Below, piece by piece: positions 1 to 11,984 of a stretch of 64,000 bases of DNA. The DNA is taken from contig OX463818.1 in assembly GCA_949825045.1 (NCBI GenBank), positions 32,318,906-32,382,905 of the forward strand, written 5' to 3'. The position numbers were made by a program, and so were the translations under genes. This DNA comes from Argyresthia goedartella (Eukaryota > Arthropoda > Insecta > Lepidoptera > Argyresthiidae). Each line of letters starts with the position of its first letter. Within the stretch, counting starts at the first letter, position 1. The notes under the pieces are model-generated. The model was not told the DNA's origin. It ran no database searches and was given only the letters and a program-made list of their open reading frames with translations.

Positions 1-1773
1 GTATGCTATCGGGTTCTTTGGAAATAAGACTAAAATCTAACGTCATAGATCATATTAAGGAAATAAGATCTGATGAATTGAATTTAAAAGTAGTAAATTC
101 GGAACATAATTCAGAATTGTGTGTACCCGATGTTGATTTGAAATTAAGTTTAAATTCCTCTAATAAACAGTTGGAACATATGGTTGAATCTCAATCTGTA
201 AAAGAAGATAAAATAACGTTTGATTTCAAACTAGATTCTGACAATAAAAAAATTCTTATTTGAATGACATTAATAAAATAAATTATAGAGATTATTCAAT
301 AATATTAACTTTTGAAAAAAAAAATGAACCAGTAGGGGTTTTGAATTTACCTGATAATATGAAGCTTATTAATTTTTTTTTTTGATTATTCCATACATTC
401 AATAGGTGATGTTTATATAATGATTTGGAATGTAGATAAAGTTTTTGATGAACATTTTTTTGAATCGGTTTGTAAAGCAGTTGAGCAGATAGAGCTTATT
501 TCCAAATCACATGGTACTATTAAAGTTTTGGTGGACGACTTAATTTCAAATTTTAAAAATTTTTTAGATAATATTAATATAGATAATTTTTTTTCAAAAA
601 AAAATGAATTACAAAATAACTATTGTTTCTTAATTTTAAATTCAAATGTTATGTCTGAATATCTGAAGAACACGATAGACTATTCTTATATGGATAATGC
701 TTCTTGTCATTCTGACCAAATTTTGGATATATGGGAAATTAATAATTCACAAATTTTAGCCAGTTATAAACCCAACTATATAGTATCTAGTGGTCGAGAA
801 TCTTACACTTTAAATGCTGTTATTGAATATAGAGAAAGAAACAGAGTAGTAGAACTAATAGCAAAAAATAATTTGTTGAATATAATTAGAAAATTTGATT
901 TATTTAACAGAACAAGACTAAAATTAAACATAGATAAATTAAAAATTTTAAAAGGAGAAAAAATTTTTTTGTTTGACAACTATAACAAAACTATGACGAC
1001 TAACATTGTGAATGTTTCTGATTATAGTTATGCGTTCGATGGTACCGATTTTGTTCCTTACAATAAAAAAAATAAAAATTTTGATACTTCAGCTGATTTG
1101 GTAATTGTTTCTAATGCAACTAAAGTCATGAACTCTAGATTGTTGTATTCTGCGTCAAATCTCATCGATGTTAACAACTTTGAGTTGCCCAAAATATATA
1201 GATATAATGGTGTTGCAGGTTGTGGTAAGACTAAGAAAGCGATAGATTTGGTTAAGAAATATAACAACAAAGTAATGGTTTTGACTGAAACTAGATCTGC
1301 CGCTATTGACTTAAGGAAAAGAATAGTAGCGAGCTATGGTAAAACAGATGTAAATTTAGAATCGTTAAAAATTAAATTTAGAACTTTAGATTCACTACTC
1401 GCAGGTTCTTCTTATTATAATGAATGTTTTGAATCCCATAACGAATCTAGACCCGTGATAATGGTAATAGATGAATGTTATATGATGCATTTGGGAGCTA
1501 TTGTCACGGCTATGGTTGTTACTGGAGTTAAGTTAGTTATTTGTATAGGTGATAAAAATCAGTTACCATATATCGAACGCAATAAAATGGTATATCAGAA
1601 ATACAACTATTTAGATAATATTTCAGTATTAAAAGATGTTTTTAACGTATCTTCTAGATGTCCTCTTGATGTTTGCGCAATTTTGAGTGATGTGTATGAA
1701 AATGCCGGAATGAAGAATATGTGTTCTACTAATTGTATCTCCAGAAGCATTACTACTTGCGAAAACATCGTCT
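1..1773 (+). pseudogene. Endogenous nege/virga-like RNA virus replicase, left half (helicase N-terminal part)
   Basis: Part of an alphavirus-like replicase polyprotein copied into the genome. The long open stretch 420-1775 shows a superfamily 1 helicase Walker A (GVAGCGKTKKA, around base 1210), a TETRSAA motif Ia-like segment, a Walker B-like VIMVIDECYMM (around 1455-1490) and a GDKNQLPY motif III (around 1550). An upstream open piece (3-263) is in the same frame, but 264-419 is readable only in another frame, so two compensating indels are present. The reading ends at 1773, exactly where BEL/Pao sequence begins. Helicase motifs V and VI are missing here and appear at 44512 onward. The N-terminal replicase domains would lie left of the window. 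The polymerase and structural genes at 45-49 kb support the nege/virga-like assignment. It is a relic, not a functional gene. Confidence 0.85.
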
Positions 1774-1824
1774 AGCAAATCACTCAACCAGATTCAAGGA
1801 ATCGGTCCTGTTGTTCAGAGTGAT

Positions 1825-3012
1825 TTGCTTTCTATTTTATTAAGATTTCGTGGGCATCGATTCATACTGCTAGGTGACATTGAGAAGATGTACAGGCAAG
1901 TAGCCTTGACTCCATCCCAACGTCACCTGCAGTTGATTTTATGGAAAAATGAATCAGATGATATTAGGGTGTTACAACTAAATACTGTAACATACGGTAT
2001 GGCGTCCGCGCCATTTATAACTACTAGGTATTTATTAAAACTGTCTGAAGAGTGTTCAGATCAAAATATTGCAACAATAATAAAGGATGATTTTTATATG
2101 GACGACTTGAATACAGGGGCCGAGACAGAAGCCGAAATTCAGTATATTTATAAAAACGTAAAGAAAGTTTTAGATTCGGCCTGTTTCCCTTTACGAAAAA
2201 TTCGCACTAATTGTTCGCAAGCAATTTTAAGTGACAATAGTTCTAGTCAGGATTTAGTTGATTTGACTAAGGAGTCCAGCGTGTTGGGATTGAGTTATGA
2301 TCCTAAGTCTGATATAATTCAATTTTCGGCAAATATCCCACCGCCTCCACAAATCACTAAACGTTCTGTTATATCAACTATTTGTAAAATATTTGATCCG
2401 CTGGGGCTAATTTGCGCTTATATTATTACAGCAAAGATATTTTTGCAACAATTATGGTTGGCAAAATTAAGTTGGGAAGAACCTATACCACAACACCTGA
2501 TACGTGTTTGGTCTAACTTTATAAATAATTTACATTTTATTTCGAATATTAAAATTGTCAGGAATGTTCTATGTGTGTCCCCAAGATCAATTGAATTGCA
2601 TTGTTTTGTCGATGCTTCTATGCACGCCTATGCCGGGTGTATTTACTTGCGCTCGATAGGTTCTGACGGAAGAGTGACAGTTAGGCTTTTATGCGCAAAG
2701 GCCAGAGTAGCACCCGTGAAACCTACCACTATAACCCGGCTGGAGTTATTAGGCGCCTTACTGGGAGCACGTTTGTGCAATAAAGTTGTACAATCATTTC
2801 GTTTCAATATTACTAACAAAATGTTTTGGACCGACTCGATGGTTGTGCTAGGGTGGTTAAAAACGGATGTAAAGAATTTAAAGATATTTGTCTGTAACAG
2901 GGTGAACGAAATAAATGAGTTGACGAGCGGGTCGCAGTGGAGACATGTTCCTACTGATATGAACCCCGCCGACCTTGCTTCGAGAGGGGTGGACCTTCAG
3001 AAAATCCGCTAA
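1825..3012 (+). pseudogene. BEL/Pao reverse transcriptase-RNase H fragment
   Basis: About 395 residues remain. The RT palm has the catalytic DDFYMDDLNTG (YxDD type) around base 2090. The A17/Pao-type region follows (ICKIFDPLGLI). RNase H acidic positions are visible in HCFVDASMHAYAG, TRLELLGALLG and FWTDSMVVLGWL, and the block ends with NPADLASRG. The N-terminal RT fingers, protease and gag are absent. It ends by frameshift into the integrase fragment at about 3000, which marks the deletion. The role would have been reverse transcription of the element's RNA. It is not functional. Confidence 0.85.
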
Positions 3013-3541
3013 ATTTCATTTAAAGCGTATTGCTGGTACTGCTGCTTTGACATTTGAGGAGCTGGCGACGTTGTTCATACAAATTGAAGCAATCCTAAAT
3101 TCACGTCCGCTAGCCTCCCTCTCTTCAAATTGCACTGATCCCTATCCATTAACTCCAGGTCACTTTCTGATCGGTAGACCGCTCATGTCTATTCCGACCG
3201 TACCTGTGAAGGTAACCAGACCTAAGAGATACCAGCTCATCGAACAAATTCGCCAACATTTTTGGGAAAGATGGCGCCACGAGTATATTGCCGAGCTGCA
3301 GCAGCGCACCAAGTGGCGTACACCCCAGCGAGAGCTCGTCTGCGACGACGTGGTCTTCCTGAAGGAAGACAACCTGCCACCGCTACAGTGGAAACTTGGA
3401 CGTGTACTTCGCCTGTATCCAGGGACTGATGGTGTCAGCAGGGTCGCCGACGTTACCACATCTAAAGGCATCATTCGAAGAGCAATAAATAAATTATGCC
3501 TTCTTCCAACATCGGAGACAAATGAAGACGAAGATGTTTGA
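3005..3541 (+). pseudogene. BEL/Pao integrase C-terminal fragment (DUF5641 type)
   Basis: This contains the last part of the integrase core (IEAILNSRPL) and the C-terminal domain with LTPGHFLIGRP, the WERWRHEYIAELQQRTKW block and GVSRVADVTTSKG, all classic for BEL/Pao. The catalytic D,D,E residues are not present because the upstream part was deleted. It closely parallels the reverse-strand copy at 4070-4885, so the two BEL/Pao relics belong to related lineages. Confidence 0.85.
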
Positions 3542-3559
3542 GTATCAAGATAATATAAC

Positions 3560-3651
3560 ATAATATAATAGAGCCGCTTTCAGGCTGATCTATTCGAAAG
3601 CCTACATAATATAATAGAGCCGCTTTCAGGCTGATCTATTTGAAAGCCTAC
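3560..3651. repeat. 46-bp tandem duplication, two copies
   Basis: Two head-to-tail copies (3560-3605 and 3606-3651) differ at one base (attcgaaag versus attTgaaag). They begin ataatataatagagccgc. They lie at the 3' edge of BEL/Pao 1, next to the LTR-like sequence, and probably arose by slippage or an LTR-edge duplication. Confidence 0.9.
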
Positions 3652-3674
3652 CTAACCACCAGCTTTCAACGCCC

Positions 3675-3819
3675 GGGAGGATGTCCACGCATTCACTGCG
3701 TGATCAGACGCCTGCGGGGATCAAGACGAGGCGCGGGAGGTATCTCAGAGGACCACGGCGCAGGCGCCGCGGCCGCGTCAGCTTTTATCTACCTATTCGC
3801 GAGACGGACGTGTTCCCTC
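3675..3819. repeat. LTR-like direct repeat, left copy
   Basis: This 145-bp GC-rich sequence recurs in the same orientation at 5253-5397 with very few differences. It starts gggaggatgtccacgcat and includes gcgcaggcgccgcggccgcg. Matching copies on both sides of an integrase remnant are best read as LTR pieces of BEL/Pao 2. Confidence 0.8.
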
Positions 3820-4069
3820 GATAGCTCTGTCCCTGTTGCTGATACCCCAGGTGTGATGATGTGGAATGAGAACACCGTGGTTTTCTCAATATTTGACTTT
3901 TAATTATAACTTTACAAGGTAAGGTGCGTATCCTCGTATGGTTCGAATGCGTATAATCGAGCTACGTAGCTAAACCCGATGCTATTAGTCCATTGCGTGA
4001 TGACGTGATCAGCGACCAATCAACGATGCGCCTGATGACGAGATGCGAAGCTAATTACAGCATACGACG

Positions 4070-5254
4070 TCACAACATGCCCCCGGCCTTGGAAGGAGCA
4101 GCTTCCAACGGGAATAAAGGACATATCCTGGAGAAGGCACGTCGAATCACCCCCTTGCTCGTGCGTATGTCCGCCACCCTGGCGATACCGTCTCTCCCTG
4201 GCAGCACAGAGACGACTCGTCCGAGATGCCATCGTAGCGGGGGGGTGTTGTCCTCTTTTATGATGACCAGCGTGTCTGGCTGCAAATCCTGGCTGTTGAT
4301 CTTCCACTTAAATCTGCGCTGCATCTCCGAGATGTACTCGCTGCTCCAGCGTGTCCAGAAGTGATGACGGAGCTGTTCCACACGCTGGTACCGCGAGAGC
4401 TGGCTTGTGTTGGCATTGGCGATCTGGGAGTCAGCGTATACTGGAGCAGTCAACGGACGGCCAACCAGGAAGTGACCAGGACTTAGTGGTAGGAAATCGT
4501 TTGAATCTGAGGACATTGGAGACAATGGGCGGGAATTTAGGATCGCCTCAATTTGTGCAAGAACGGTACCAAACTCTTCGTATGTCAAATTCGCAGTGCC
4601 CATCATGCGAAGCAAATGATGTTTGCAGGATTTAACCCCAGCCTCCCACAAACCACCGAAATGTGCTGCATAGGGGGGAATAAAGCTGAATTCTATCCTA
4701 TTCTCAGTTGCGAAATCTATGATGTCTGAAGAACAGTTACTTAAAAACCTTTCAAATTCATTCCTGGCGCCTACAAGGTTTTTTCCATTATCCGAAAATA
4801 TTTTCGAAGGTTTCCCACGCCGCGAGATAAAACGTTTGAGTGCATGTAGGTAGGCTTCTGAAGAAAGATCAGTGACGAGCTCCAAATGTATCGCGCGAGT
4901 ACTAAAACATATGAAGAGACAGATTTAAGCCTTAATCGTTTTTGCTCCCCTCCCCTTGCGTTTCAGTATTATCACTGGGCCCGCGTAGTCTACACCACAA
5001 TGATAGAAAGGAAAGTTAGCAGCAACTCTCTCCTCAGGAAGATTACCCATCAATGGAGACACTGATTTTCCTCGAAGCCGTGTGCATTTCACACATTCAT
5101 GCACTATCTTACGCGTCAGCTCCCTGCCTCTTATCGGCCACCAACGCTCACGCAAACTATACAACATGGCCTGAGGGCCCGCGTGCTCCAGCTGTGTATG
5201 TTCATACCTCACTAACAACAATGTAAAATGAGCCTTGTGACTCAGTAGAATAGG
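4070..5254 (-). pseudogene. BEL/Pao 2 integrase, one nonsense codon
   Basis: Read on the minus strand there is an H2C2 zinc-binding region (HECVKCTRLRG), the catalytic core with HCGVDYAGP, FSDNGKNLVGA and GLWEAGVKSCKHH (the D, D and E of the retroviral-type integrase), then LNSRPLSPM, LSPGHFLVGRP and the DUF5641 tail. One in-frame TAA (about 4925-4927) splits it into pieces of 113 and 271 residues. The upstream edge at about 5254 runs straight into LTR sequence, so the first residues of the upper piece are not genuine. The single lesion suggests a fairly recent loss of coding capacity. Confidence 0.85.
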
Positions 5255-5397
5255 GAGGATGTCCACGCATTCACTGCGTGATCAGACGCCTGCGGGGATC
5301 AAGACGAGGCGCGGGAGGTATCTCAGAGGACCACGGCGCAGGCGCCGCGGCCGCGTCAGCTTCTATCTACCTATTCGCGAGACGGACGTGTTTCCTC
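5253..5397. repeat. LTR-like direct repeat, right copy
   Basis: This is the partner of 3675-3819. It ends abruptly at 5397 where the following sequence (ttataggtaaaaggtgg) no longer matches, so the right LTR is truncated or only partly shared. Confidence 0.8.
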
Positions 5398-5399
5398 TC

Positions 5400-7197
5400 C
5401 TTATAGGTAAAAGGTGGCAACCCTAGGCTTGCGAAGACGTACGCAAAGAAACTGATACAAAAGATAAACAATAAACCTGCGAAAAGTGCAGTTAAAGGAA
5501 AGAAAGTTATCAAGATCTCTCACATAACCTCAAACCGTGAGTACTTTCAACTGTTACTCCCTGAAAAATCAAGATCTCCACGGCTATCCTGGTTTTTGTG
5601 TGTGACACTGCACTATAAACATAGCTGTATATACCACATAATTACAGTTTGAACCGCAAACAAACGGTCAATAACCACTGCATCCAATTCGAAACCGTGA
5701 ACCTCGCATCATTAATTTCGATAAACAAAGGAACGGGTGACAGCCAGTGACGTTTGTCGGTGACTTTGTCTGATAGTGTTGCCAACACCAAATAATATTC
5801 GGCGCTTGGTAGAAGTGAAGAAACTGAACTACTCTGCCGTGCTGACTTGACACGACGCCGACCAATTAGGACTTGCACGCTATACAGTCACGATTGTCAA
5901 ACGATCCGTCGAAGTACTGCTACTCACCGATAGAGGGCTCTGAAAAAATACCATCCATTAATACCTACAAGATGAGCTGCGCAGCATGCGGAAATCATGT
6001 TTACATAAGTGAACGAATAACATGCTGTTCCTGTAAAATAAATTTTCATAACAAGTGTCTAAATATGAATGATGATACCTTTAACAAACATAAACAGGAC
6101 TATGATTTCTCATGGCTTTGTCCGACATGTAAGCTTAAAAATCGAAGAAATAGAAACGAAGCGACCCCAATAGAAAATATTTATTCACCCACAGTAAATA
6201 GAAACCAAAACGAAACCCAAAACACTGCCTCATTTAGTGAAGATTACACAATTGATACAGTCACGTACAGAAAAAAAATAACCCAAATGGATACATCAAT
6301 TTTGGATAAGACAGACCTACTGGGAGACACCATCAGCTCTGAAACAACAGCAAAATCACCTTACACGATACCATATGATACTTCCACCCGGACACCTAAC
6401 GAACTAACACTCCAAAACCTAAGAGAAATGTTTGATTCACAGCTCAAAGACAACAACAGGACAATTATACAAGAAATTTGTGTTTCTTGTATATACACAC
6501 AGTAAAACTGGAAATAGGAAAAGCAATATCTACACTAAGAGCAGAAGTAAAACTTGAAACTAATGCGCATTAACAAGAGAAAACTTGTCAAGAAAAGCAG
6601 AAATCGAAAATCTAACTACAAAAATAGAAGAACTTAGTGAAGAAAATCGGAATAAAACAAAAAATAAATGAAATCCTGAATAAAAATAAAAATACTAAGA
6701 CAACACCACAAATAAAACGTGAAATTAATAACAAAAAAATAGTGCTCCATGGGCTTAGTGAATATTACGGGGAACACGAGAACGATTTGTACTACAGAAT
6801 AATCGATATATTTAAAGATATACTCCACGTAGATCTATTTGAGTATATCGAAGACACAAAAAGAATCGGAAAATACAGAAACACTGTTCGCCCGCTTGTT
6901 ATAGAACTAATAAGCAAAAGAATGACTAGATACATAGTAGAAAACGGACACTACTTTCAAGGAACAAATTTGTCCGTTACAGAATATTTAGATATAGAAT
7001 CAAGAGAAAATCTTAAGAAGATGCGTGAAGAAATGTTTATTGCCCGGAAAAAAGGATTACATGCAGTCATTAAGAATAATTTACTTTACATAGAAGGAAG
7101 ACAGACGAAAATGGATACAGAGACAAATAAACAACCAAAACCAAACGATCAACAAGAAACAGAAACCGAAAACAACAACATGAATGATAATACAAGA
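5400..7197 (+). mobile_element. Non-LTR retrotransposon A, 5' segment (5'UTR and ORF1)
   Basis: The 5' untranslated part is about 5400-5971, with no gene visible. A PHD-finger ORF1 follows, with frameshifts. The coding sequence is cut at about 7197, where the 3' end of element B begins. Element A resumes at about 11940 with its ORF2 and ends at 14995, then 44277-44511 beyond the Polinton. The exact 5' end of A is not determined. Confidence 0.7.
5972..7197 (+). pseudogene. Non-LTR element A ORF1 (PHD finger and RNA-binding region)
   Basis: I chose the ATG at 5972, which starts MSCAACG, the first Cys pair of a PHD-type zinc finger (CAACG...CCSCKINFHNKC...WLCPTCK). Such fingers are common in ORF1 of arthropod CR1/Jockey-group elements. 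After a damaged stretch at about 6505-6640 (frameshifts and stops) a second part reads through an RRM/L1-ORF1-like region (NNKKIVLHGLSEYY, VRPLVIELISK, MREEMFIARKKG). Open reading continues to 7341, but the last 48 codons are the antisense of element B's 3' end, so the real A sequence stops at about 7197. Its role would be as an RNA-binding partner of ORF2. Confidence 0.7.
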
Positions 7198-7482
7198 ATT
7201 GGTTCCTTTTCTTTTCTTTATACTTTATTGCACAAAAACAGAAGATACAGATACATCAAAATGGAAACTAGGTGTACAAAGGCGAGCTTATCTCTAAAAA
7301 GAGATTTCTTCCAGCAAACCTTATATGGACAGAATACATGAAATAACAGGTAGACCTATGTGCACAACGTTAAAAATATTAAAATAATAAACTAATTACT
7401 AATATGTACATAAATACATAATATCAATACAAATAGACAAAATTATACTACATATATATCAAAGCAATAAACCTACATAAAT

Positions 7483-10422
7483 CTAGTATGGAAGAGAAAG
7501 ATAGTGTTCTTTTAAGCGAGTTTTAAAAATAGAAAGTGACGGGCTGTCTCTGATGGCGCTAGGAAGTTTGTTCCAGAGCCTGATAGCTCGTAGTCTGAAC
7601 CCATGTTCATATGCGGCTGTATTGTGTTGCGGAGTTATAAGCAGTGATCGAGCGTGAGATCTCCGAGGCCTATCCGAGGACAAAAATTCAAAACGATCTA
7701 GTAAGAAGACAGGATAGCGAGGATTAAATAAGATGTTATAGAGGCAGATGAGGATATGAGAATCCCGACGAAGACGGATAGGGAGCCACTTTAACTTCCT
7801 GCGATACTCCGAGACGTGGTCATACTTGCGCAGGCCGAAGACAAACCGAATCCCGAGGTTTTGAAGTCGCTCGAGTTTGTTCAGTTGCTCTTCATTCGCG
7901 CTCACCCAGCATACGTCAGCGTAATCGATCAGGGGAAGGAGAAGAGACTGGGCAAGCGTTATTTTTGTCTGACGAGGCAGGAAGTATCGTAGTCGTTTGA
8001 GGGAGTGAAAAGTGTCAAAGACTCGCCTACTGACCTCGCTGACATGCGCTGACCAGGAAAATTGGTTATCGAAGAAAACTCCTAGATTTTTGGCCTTAGT
8101 ACTATATGAGATTATAGTTCCATCATAGGTTATAGGGGCAATGGACAGATTCTGTAACAAGTTAAGGGAAAACCTGGAACCAATAATCAAAGCCTGGGAC
8201 TTACTAGGGTTAACAAGTAGTCCAAAAGAAGTGGCCCAGTCCCTAATTCGCTCGAGATCGGCATTTAACATTCCCACAGCAGACACCATATCACAGTGAG
8301 AAAAATGACGATAAATCTGGAGATCGTCTGCGTAAAGATGGTATGATGACGAGAGAGTATCCGAGACGGAATTTATGAAGACGGAGAAAAGAAGAGGAGA
8401 GAGAATACCACCCTGAGGGACCCCCGCAACGAGGTCACACCACTCCGTTGAAGTCACCTCCGACCTAATACGTTGCTGGCGACCTCTCAGATAAGAGTCG
8501 AACCAGCAAGCAGAGACGGAGGACACATTCAAGGACTTCAGGGTCTCAACGAGGATATCAAAATCAACGCAGTTAAAGGCGCTGCTGAAGTCCAGCAGTG
8601 CAAGCACAGTGAGCTGTTTCTCGTCCATCGCATGCTGAATGTCATCGGTGTCTTTAAGCAAGGCCGTGACAGTGCTATGACCGGGCCTAAAACCGGATTG
8701 CAGTTGATTCAGCAAGTTGTTTGAGCATAAGTAGGAGGATAACTGAGAATGGACAATGGATTCAAGGACTTTGGATAGGATAGGCAGAATGGAAATTGGA
8801 CGAAACTCTTTAAAAGAGGAGGGATTTGATGTTTTGGGTAATGGGATAACTAAGGCTTTTTTCCACACATTTGGGAAGGAACTATTGGAGAGAGAGAAGT
8901 TTATTATATGTGTGATAGCTGGAAGAAGCTCGTCAAGTACGTTGCTGATCATTTTGGAGCAGATATTATCGTCACCCACGGCTTTGGAGGAAATGGAGAG
9001 CACTGCTTTCTTAACCGCATCAATTCCGACAAGTCTGAAGTCAAATGGAGTGGAGGTGGGAGCAGACCTCGAGCGCAGGTGACACAGAGTGGCATTTTTT
9101 AAGGTGGGATCCATGACGACAGGGGGAGCTGAGAAAAAAATGTTGAGACCGTTGAGATCAACAATGCCAGCCGCTTGATCCTGAGACTTACCGACACCAA
9201 GCGTTCTAAGGAATTTCCATACTTGAGCAGGTGTGTATCTTTCGATACACTAAAATATATGACGGCGCTTGGCATCACGACACATGCGATTACAGCGGTT
9301 TCGGAGGCGTTTGAAAGTGGCAAGGTTCTCGGCTGTAGGCTCCTTTTTGTTCAGGCATTTGGCTCTGTTCCTTTTAGCCATCAAACGTTTGATAACGTCG
9401 GTGAGCCAGGGTGCTGGAAGGTGTTTCACCTTAACCTTCTTGACCGGTGCATGCTTGTCAAATAGTCCCAGAATAATTGCGTTGAAGTGGTGGATCTTAT
9501 CATCAACGGTCTCACTAGTGATAATAGGTGTCCAGTCAATCGACGCGGCATCTGATTTAAGGGATGCAGAATCAATACCCTTGAAGCTACGAATGTAAAT
9601 AAGTTTTGCATTGCTCTTGGGAGTCTTAATCTTATATGAGAGGTAAATCAGGTCATGATAGGAAAAAGGAGAGTTAATTTGTCCATGTGTCGCAACTTTG
9701 TCCAAATTAGAAACTATCATGAGATCAAGAAGAGAGGGAGTGCAATGTGGTTGGAAATGAGTAGCGTTGAGAGGAAGAATATGCATATTGAAAGAATTTA
9801 CAATGGACTGTAATTTAGCAGAGCGGGAATCATTTTTAAGAAGACATGTATTAAAATCGCCGAGAAATAGGGTATCATTATAAAGAGGAGTCAGCTCATT
9901 AAGCAAAGTCTCAAAAGAGTCAAAGTAATCAATACGAAGTGAGGGACTGTAGAGGACTCCGAGCAGAACTTTACTATGGTGAAGACAGATTTCGAGGAAG
10001 AGATGTTCTGCTGATTCGGAGTACTCATTCGGGGAGGCACTTACAACTCTGCAAGGGATATCCGAGCGAAGGTAAATAGCTACGCCGCCATCCGCTTTCC
10101 CAACTCTGTCGTTCCGATAGAGCTGGTATCCAGGCAGCGAGAACATAGTGGATGGTAAAGTTGGCTTGAGAAAGGATTCAGATACAAGAATACCATCTAC
10201 ATGTTTGCTACTGAACGACTCGAGTAGGTCCGGATAACTGGAGTGAATGCTCTGGGCGTTAATATGAACAATATTAAAATTATTCCCCAGGCCCGCAAAG
10301 ACAGACTTCAGTTCGACGGATAGCGGTCTCTCCACAAAGGAGTTATCGCTCTCCGCACTAATATAGTCATCACTTGAAGAACATGAGAAGAAACTGTTAT
10401 CAATATTACATAAACTATCCAT
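7483..10422 (-). pseudogene. Element B ORF2: endonuclease-reverse transcriptase, one in-frame stop
   Basis: The frame runs 980 codons from ATG at 10422 to the stop at 7483 with one internal TAG (9250-9252). The N-terminal AP-endonuclease-like domain has HINAQSIHSS, VSESFLKP, DGGVAIYLRS, LFLGDFNTC and SYHDLIYLSYK. The RT domain has FRPISILPILSKVLESIV, LALLDFSSAFNCVD, GVPQGGILSPLLF and the catalytic YADDLQIY. The C-terminal part has LGVFFDNQFSW and a conserved LWNKLP tail. This is Jockey/CR1-type organisation. The protein would nick the target and prime cDNA synthesis. A readthrough or single reversion would be needed for activity, so I call it a pseudogene. Confidence 0.88.
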
Positions 10423-10964
10423 ACCAAATAAAATAAATATATATTAATAATATGCTAGAATGCGTTATCTAACACAAAATAAAACTACAACTACACTACT
10501 AAATAAATATTGACCTAGACCCTAACCACACAGGAGTGATGAAAGGAATCTGGTAAATAATAAGATCCCATAATATAAAACACAAAAGACAAAAACACAC
10601 AGGGCAAAAGTCACGCACTTTTGTTTTGTAGACAGCGAGTCAAGATAAAAAAAAAATATACAAATGTATAGGTTCGTAGACGATGCGGTTTGGCAGAAAT
10701 CGGAACACAACTTTATATTTAAAAAGTGAGCCCAGGGTGACATTTCATGACAGTGACAGATTGACAAATGCAAGGAAAAAAAAATTATTAATTTATGGTC
10801 GGGCAAATGCAAAGAAGTTCGAAGAATAAATAAACCTACCTCCCAAAGCATTGCACAAGAGAATTACCAGCATAGGACTTGTAAAATGAGGTCGTATCGC
10901 TGAAGAACATAGCACGGCGAGCATCTGAAAACCACACTCCGGCTAACTAACCCCACATCACCAA

Positions 10965-11743
10965 TCACTTCGCAGCCCGAGCTTGAGATGCACCTCTCCT
11001 CGTAACGACGCCTTTGACGGTGCCCGCCGAAGTCTGTGCAGTAGGTTTCTTCCCCTTGTCGGCTAACTGTGGGGCATCCTTACTGGGGAACTTGTTCATG
11101 AGCGGCCGCAACTCCGTCCAGCATTCGATCTTCTGGCGAGTCTTGTTGGGCAGGTGCAGGAAGATTCGGCCATCGGAAGTCCATGAGTTATTGACCCGAA
11201 GTGTTTTCGCGCTGCCATGAACACATCATGCCGCGACCTTGTGAGGAACTCCGTTATGGTGATGCCGGAACCCTTGAGGGCTTTCTTCGAGTCCCACACC
11301 TCGCTACGTGCTTTGTAGGATGCAAAGCGCACTAGGAGGGGCCTAGTCTTGGCCCCCTTCGCTCCCAAGCGGTGCACCACTTTCACATCTCCAAGACATT
11401 CATCGGAGGACTTCAAGCGGCCAGACAGAACTGCAGACAGTACAGCAACAGGCTGTTCATCCGATTCCTCAGCCACGCCATGGACAAGAAGGACCTTGCG
11501 CCGCATTACCTGTTCATGCCTGTCAAGCCCCAGACCCAGAAACTCAACTTGCGACTTCAGCACTCCGAGAGCTTTCCAGATCAAGGATTTGAAGTCTGTG
11601 AACTGCTGCGCCAGGCTGCTAATATCCTGAGGGCTGGGTGAGGCGGCAGCTAGCTGCAGATCGCTCTCGTACCTGGCCATGCGATCGTTGAAAGAAGATA
11701 TAATGTCTTCCATACCCTTTGACAGCTCTGAGTACTGATCCAT
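10965..11743 (-). pseudogene. Element B ORF1, one frameshift near 11160
   Basis: It starts MDQYSELSKGMEDI. A predicted coiled-coil N-terminus is followed by an RRM-like region (VLLVHGVAEES, VHRLGAKGAKTRPLLVRF) typical of L1/Jockey ORF1 proteins. The open frame stops at 11096, but sense continues in another frame to a stop at 10965 (the tail is rich in K, Q and R and ends GASQARAAK), so one frameshift lies around 11160. It would bind the element RNA together with ORF2. Confidence 0.7.
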
Positions 11744-11938
11744 TTTTAGGTTATGTTGAGTAGACTGGTCAGATTGTGGTGATTTTGAATTAGATGTGTG
11801 CAGTAAAGGGTCCAGGTCAGTACTTTTATGAACGATTGAACATTAAATTGATTTTACTAATTAAATAAATTAAAATAATACTAAGCAGATTATTTATTGT
11901 TGCTTTGTAGGACTACCCACACAAAAAAAAAGCCACAC

Positions 11939-11984
11939 AAAATATTGGGCTGGGTCTCCTTTCGAAGACCCAGCCCAATATTTT
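11939..11984. repeat. Perfect hairpin at the B/A junction
   Basis: The 19-nt arms 11939-11957 and 11966-11984 are exact inverted copies (aaaatattgggctgggtct and its complement) around an 8-nt loop, cctttcga. It lies where element B's 5' end meets the start of A's ORF2, so it may be a foldback formed during insertion. Confidence 0.9.

Larger units (their letters stand above)
1774..3655 (+). mobile_element. BEL/Pao LTR retrotransposon 1, internally deleted
   Basis: A + strand pol relic of the BEL/Pao superfamily. It starts inside reverse transcriptase, with no 5' LTR, gag or protease visible. It runs through RNase H, then jumps to the C-terminal third of integrase and its DUF5641-type tail, and ends near a 46-bp tandem duplication. 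The order RT, RNase H, integrase, DUF5641 is typical of the family. The missing middle (integrase zinc-binding and catalytic core) shows an internal deletion at about 2990-3010. Confidence 0.85.
3656..5399 (-). mobile_element. BEL/Pao LTR retrotransposon 2, reverse orientation, internally deleted
   Basis: A minus-strand relic bounded by a 145-bp direct repeat (3675-3819 and 5253-5397) that looks like the retained part of its two LTRs. Between them only integrase remains. Gag, protease, RT and RNase H were lost by a deletion joining the right repeat directly to integrase at about 5254. The stretch 3820-4060 would be the rest of the left LTR, and I see nothing else in it. Confidence 0.75.
7198..11930 (-). 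mobile_element. Non-LTR retrotransposon B (Jockey-like), near full length, reverse orientation
   Basis: It reads right to left: a 5' part (11744-11930), ORF1 (11743-10965), a spacer, ORF2 (10422-7483), then a 3' UTR of about 280 nt ending near 7198. The 3' UTR contains a gctggaagaaatctcttttt hairpin-like segment and an AATAAA followed by an A/G-rich end, as in many lepidopteran Jockey-group elements (family comparison from memory). It is inserted in element A between ORF1 and ORF2. ORF2 has a single nonsense codon, so the insertion is moderately young. The 10423-10964 spacer holds nothing that I can identify. Confidence 0.8.

Noticed and set aside
3160..3561. Minus-strand ORF opposite the BEL/Pao integrase tail
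   Set aside because: It overlaps a clearly conserved coding frame on + and shows no motif.
7198..7341. C-terminal 48 codons of the ORF ending at 7341
   Set aside because: They are antisense to the 3' UTR of element B, not part of element A ORF1.
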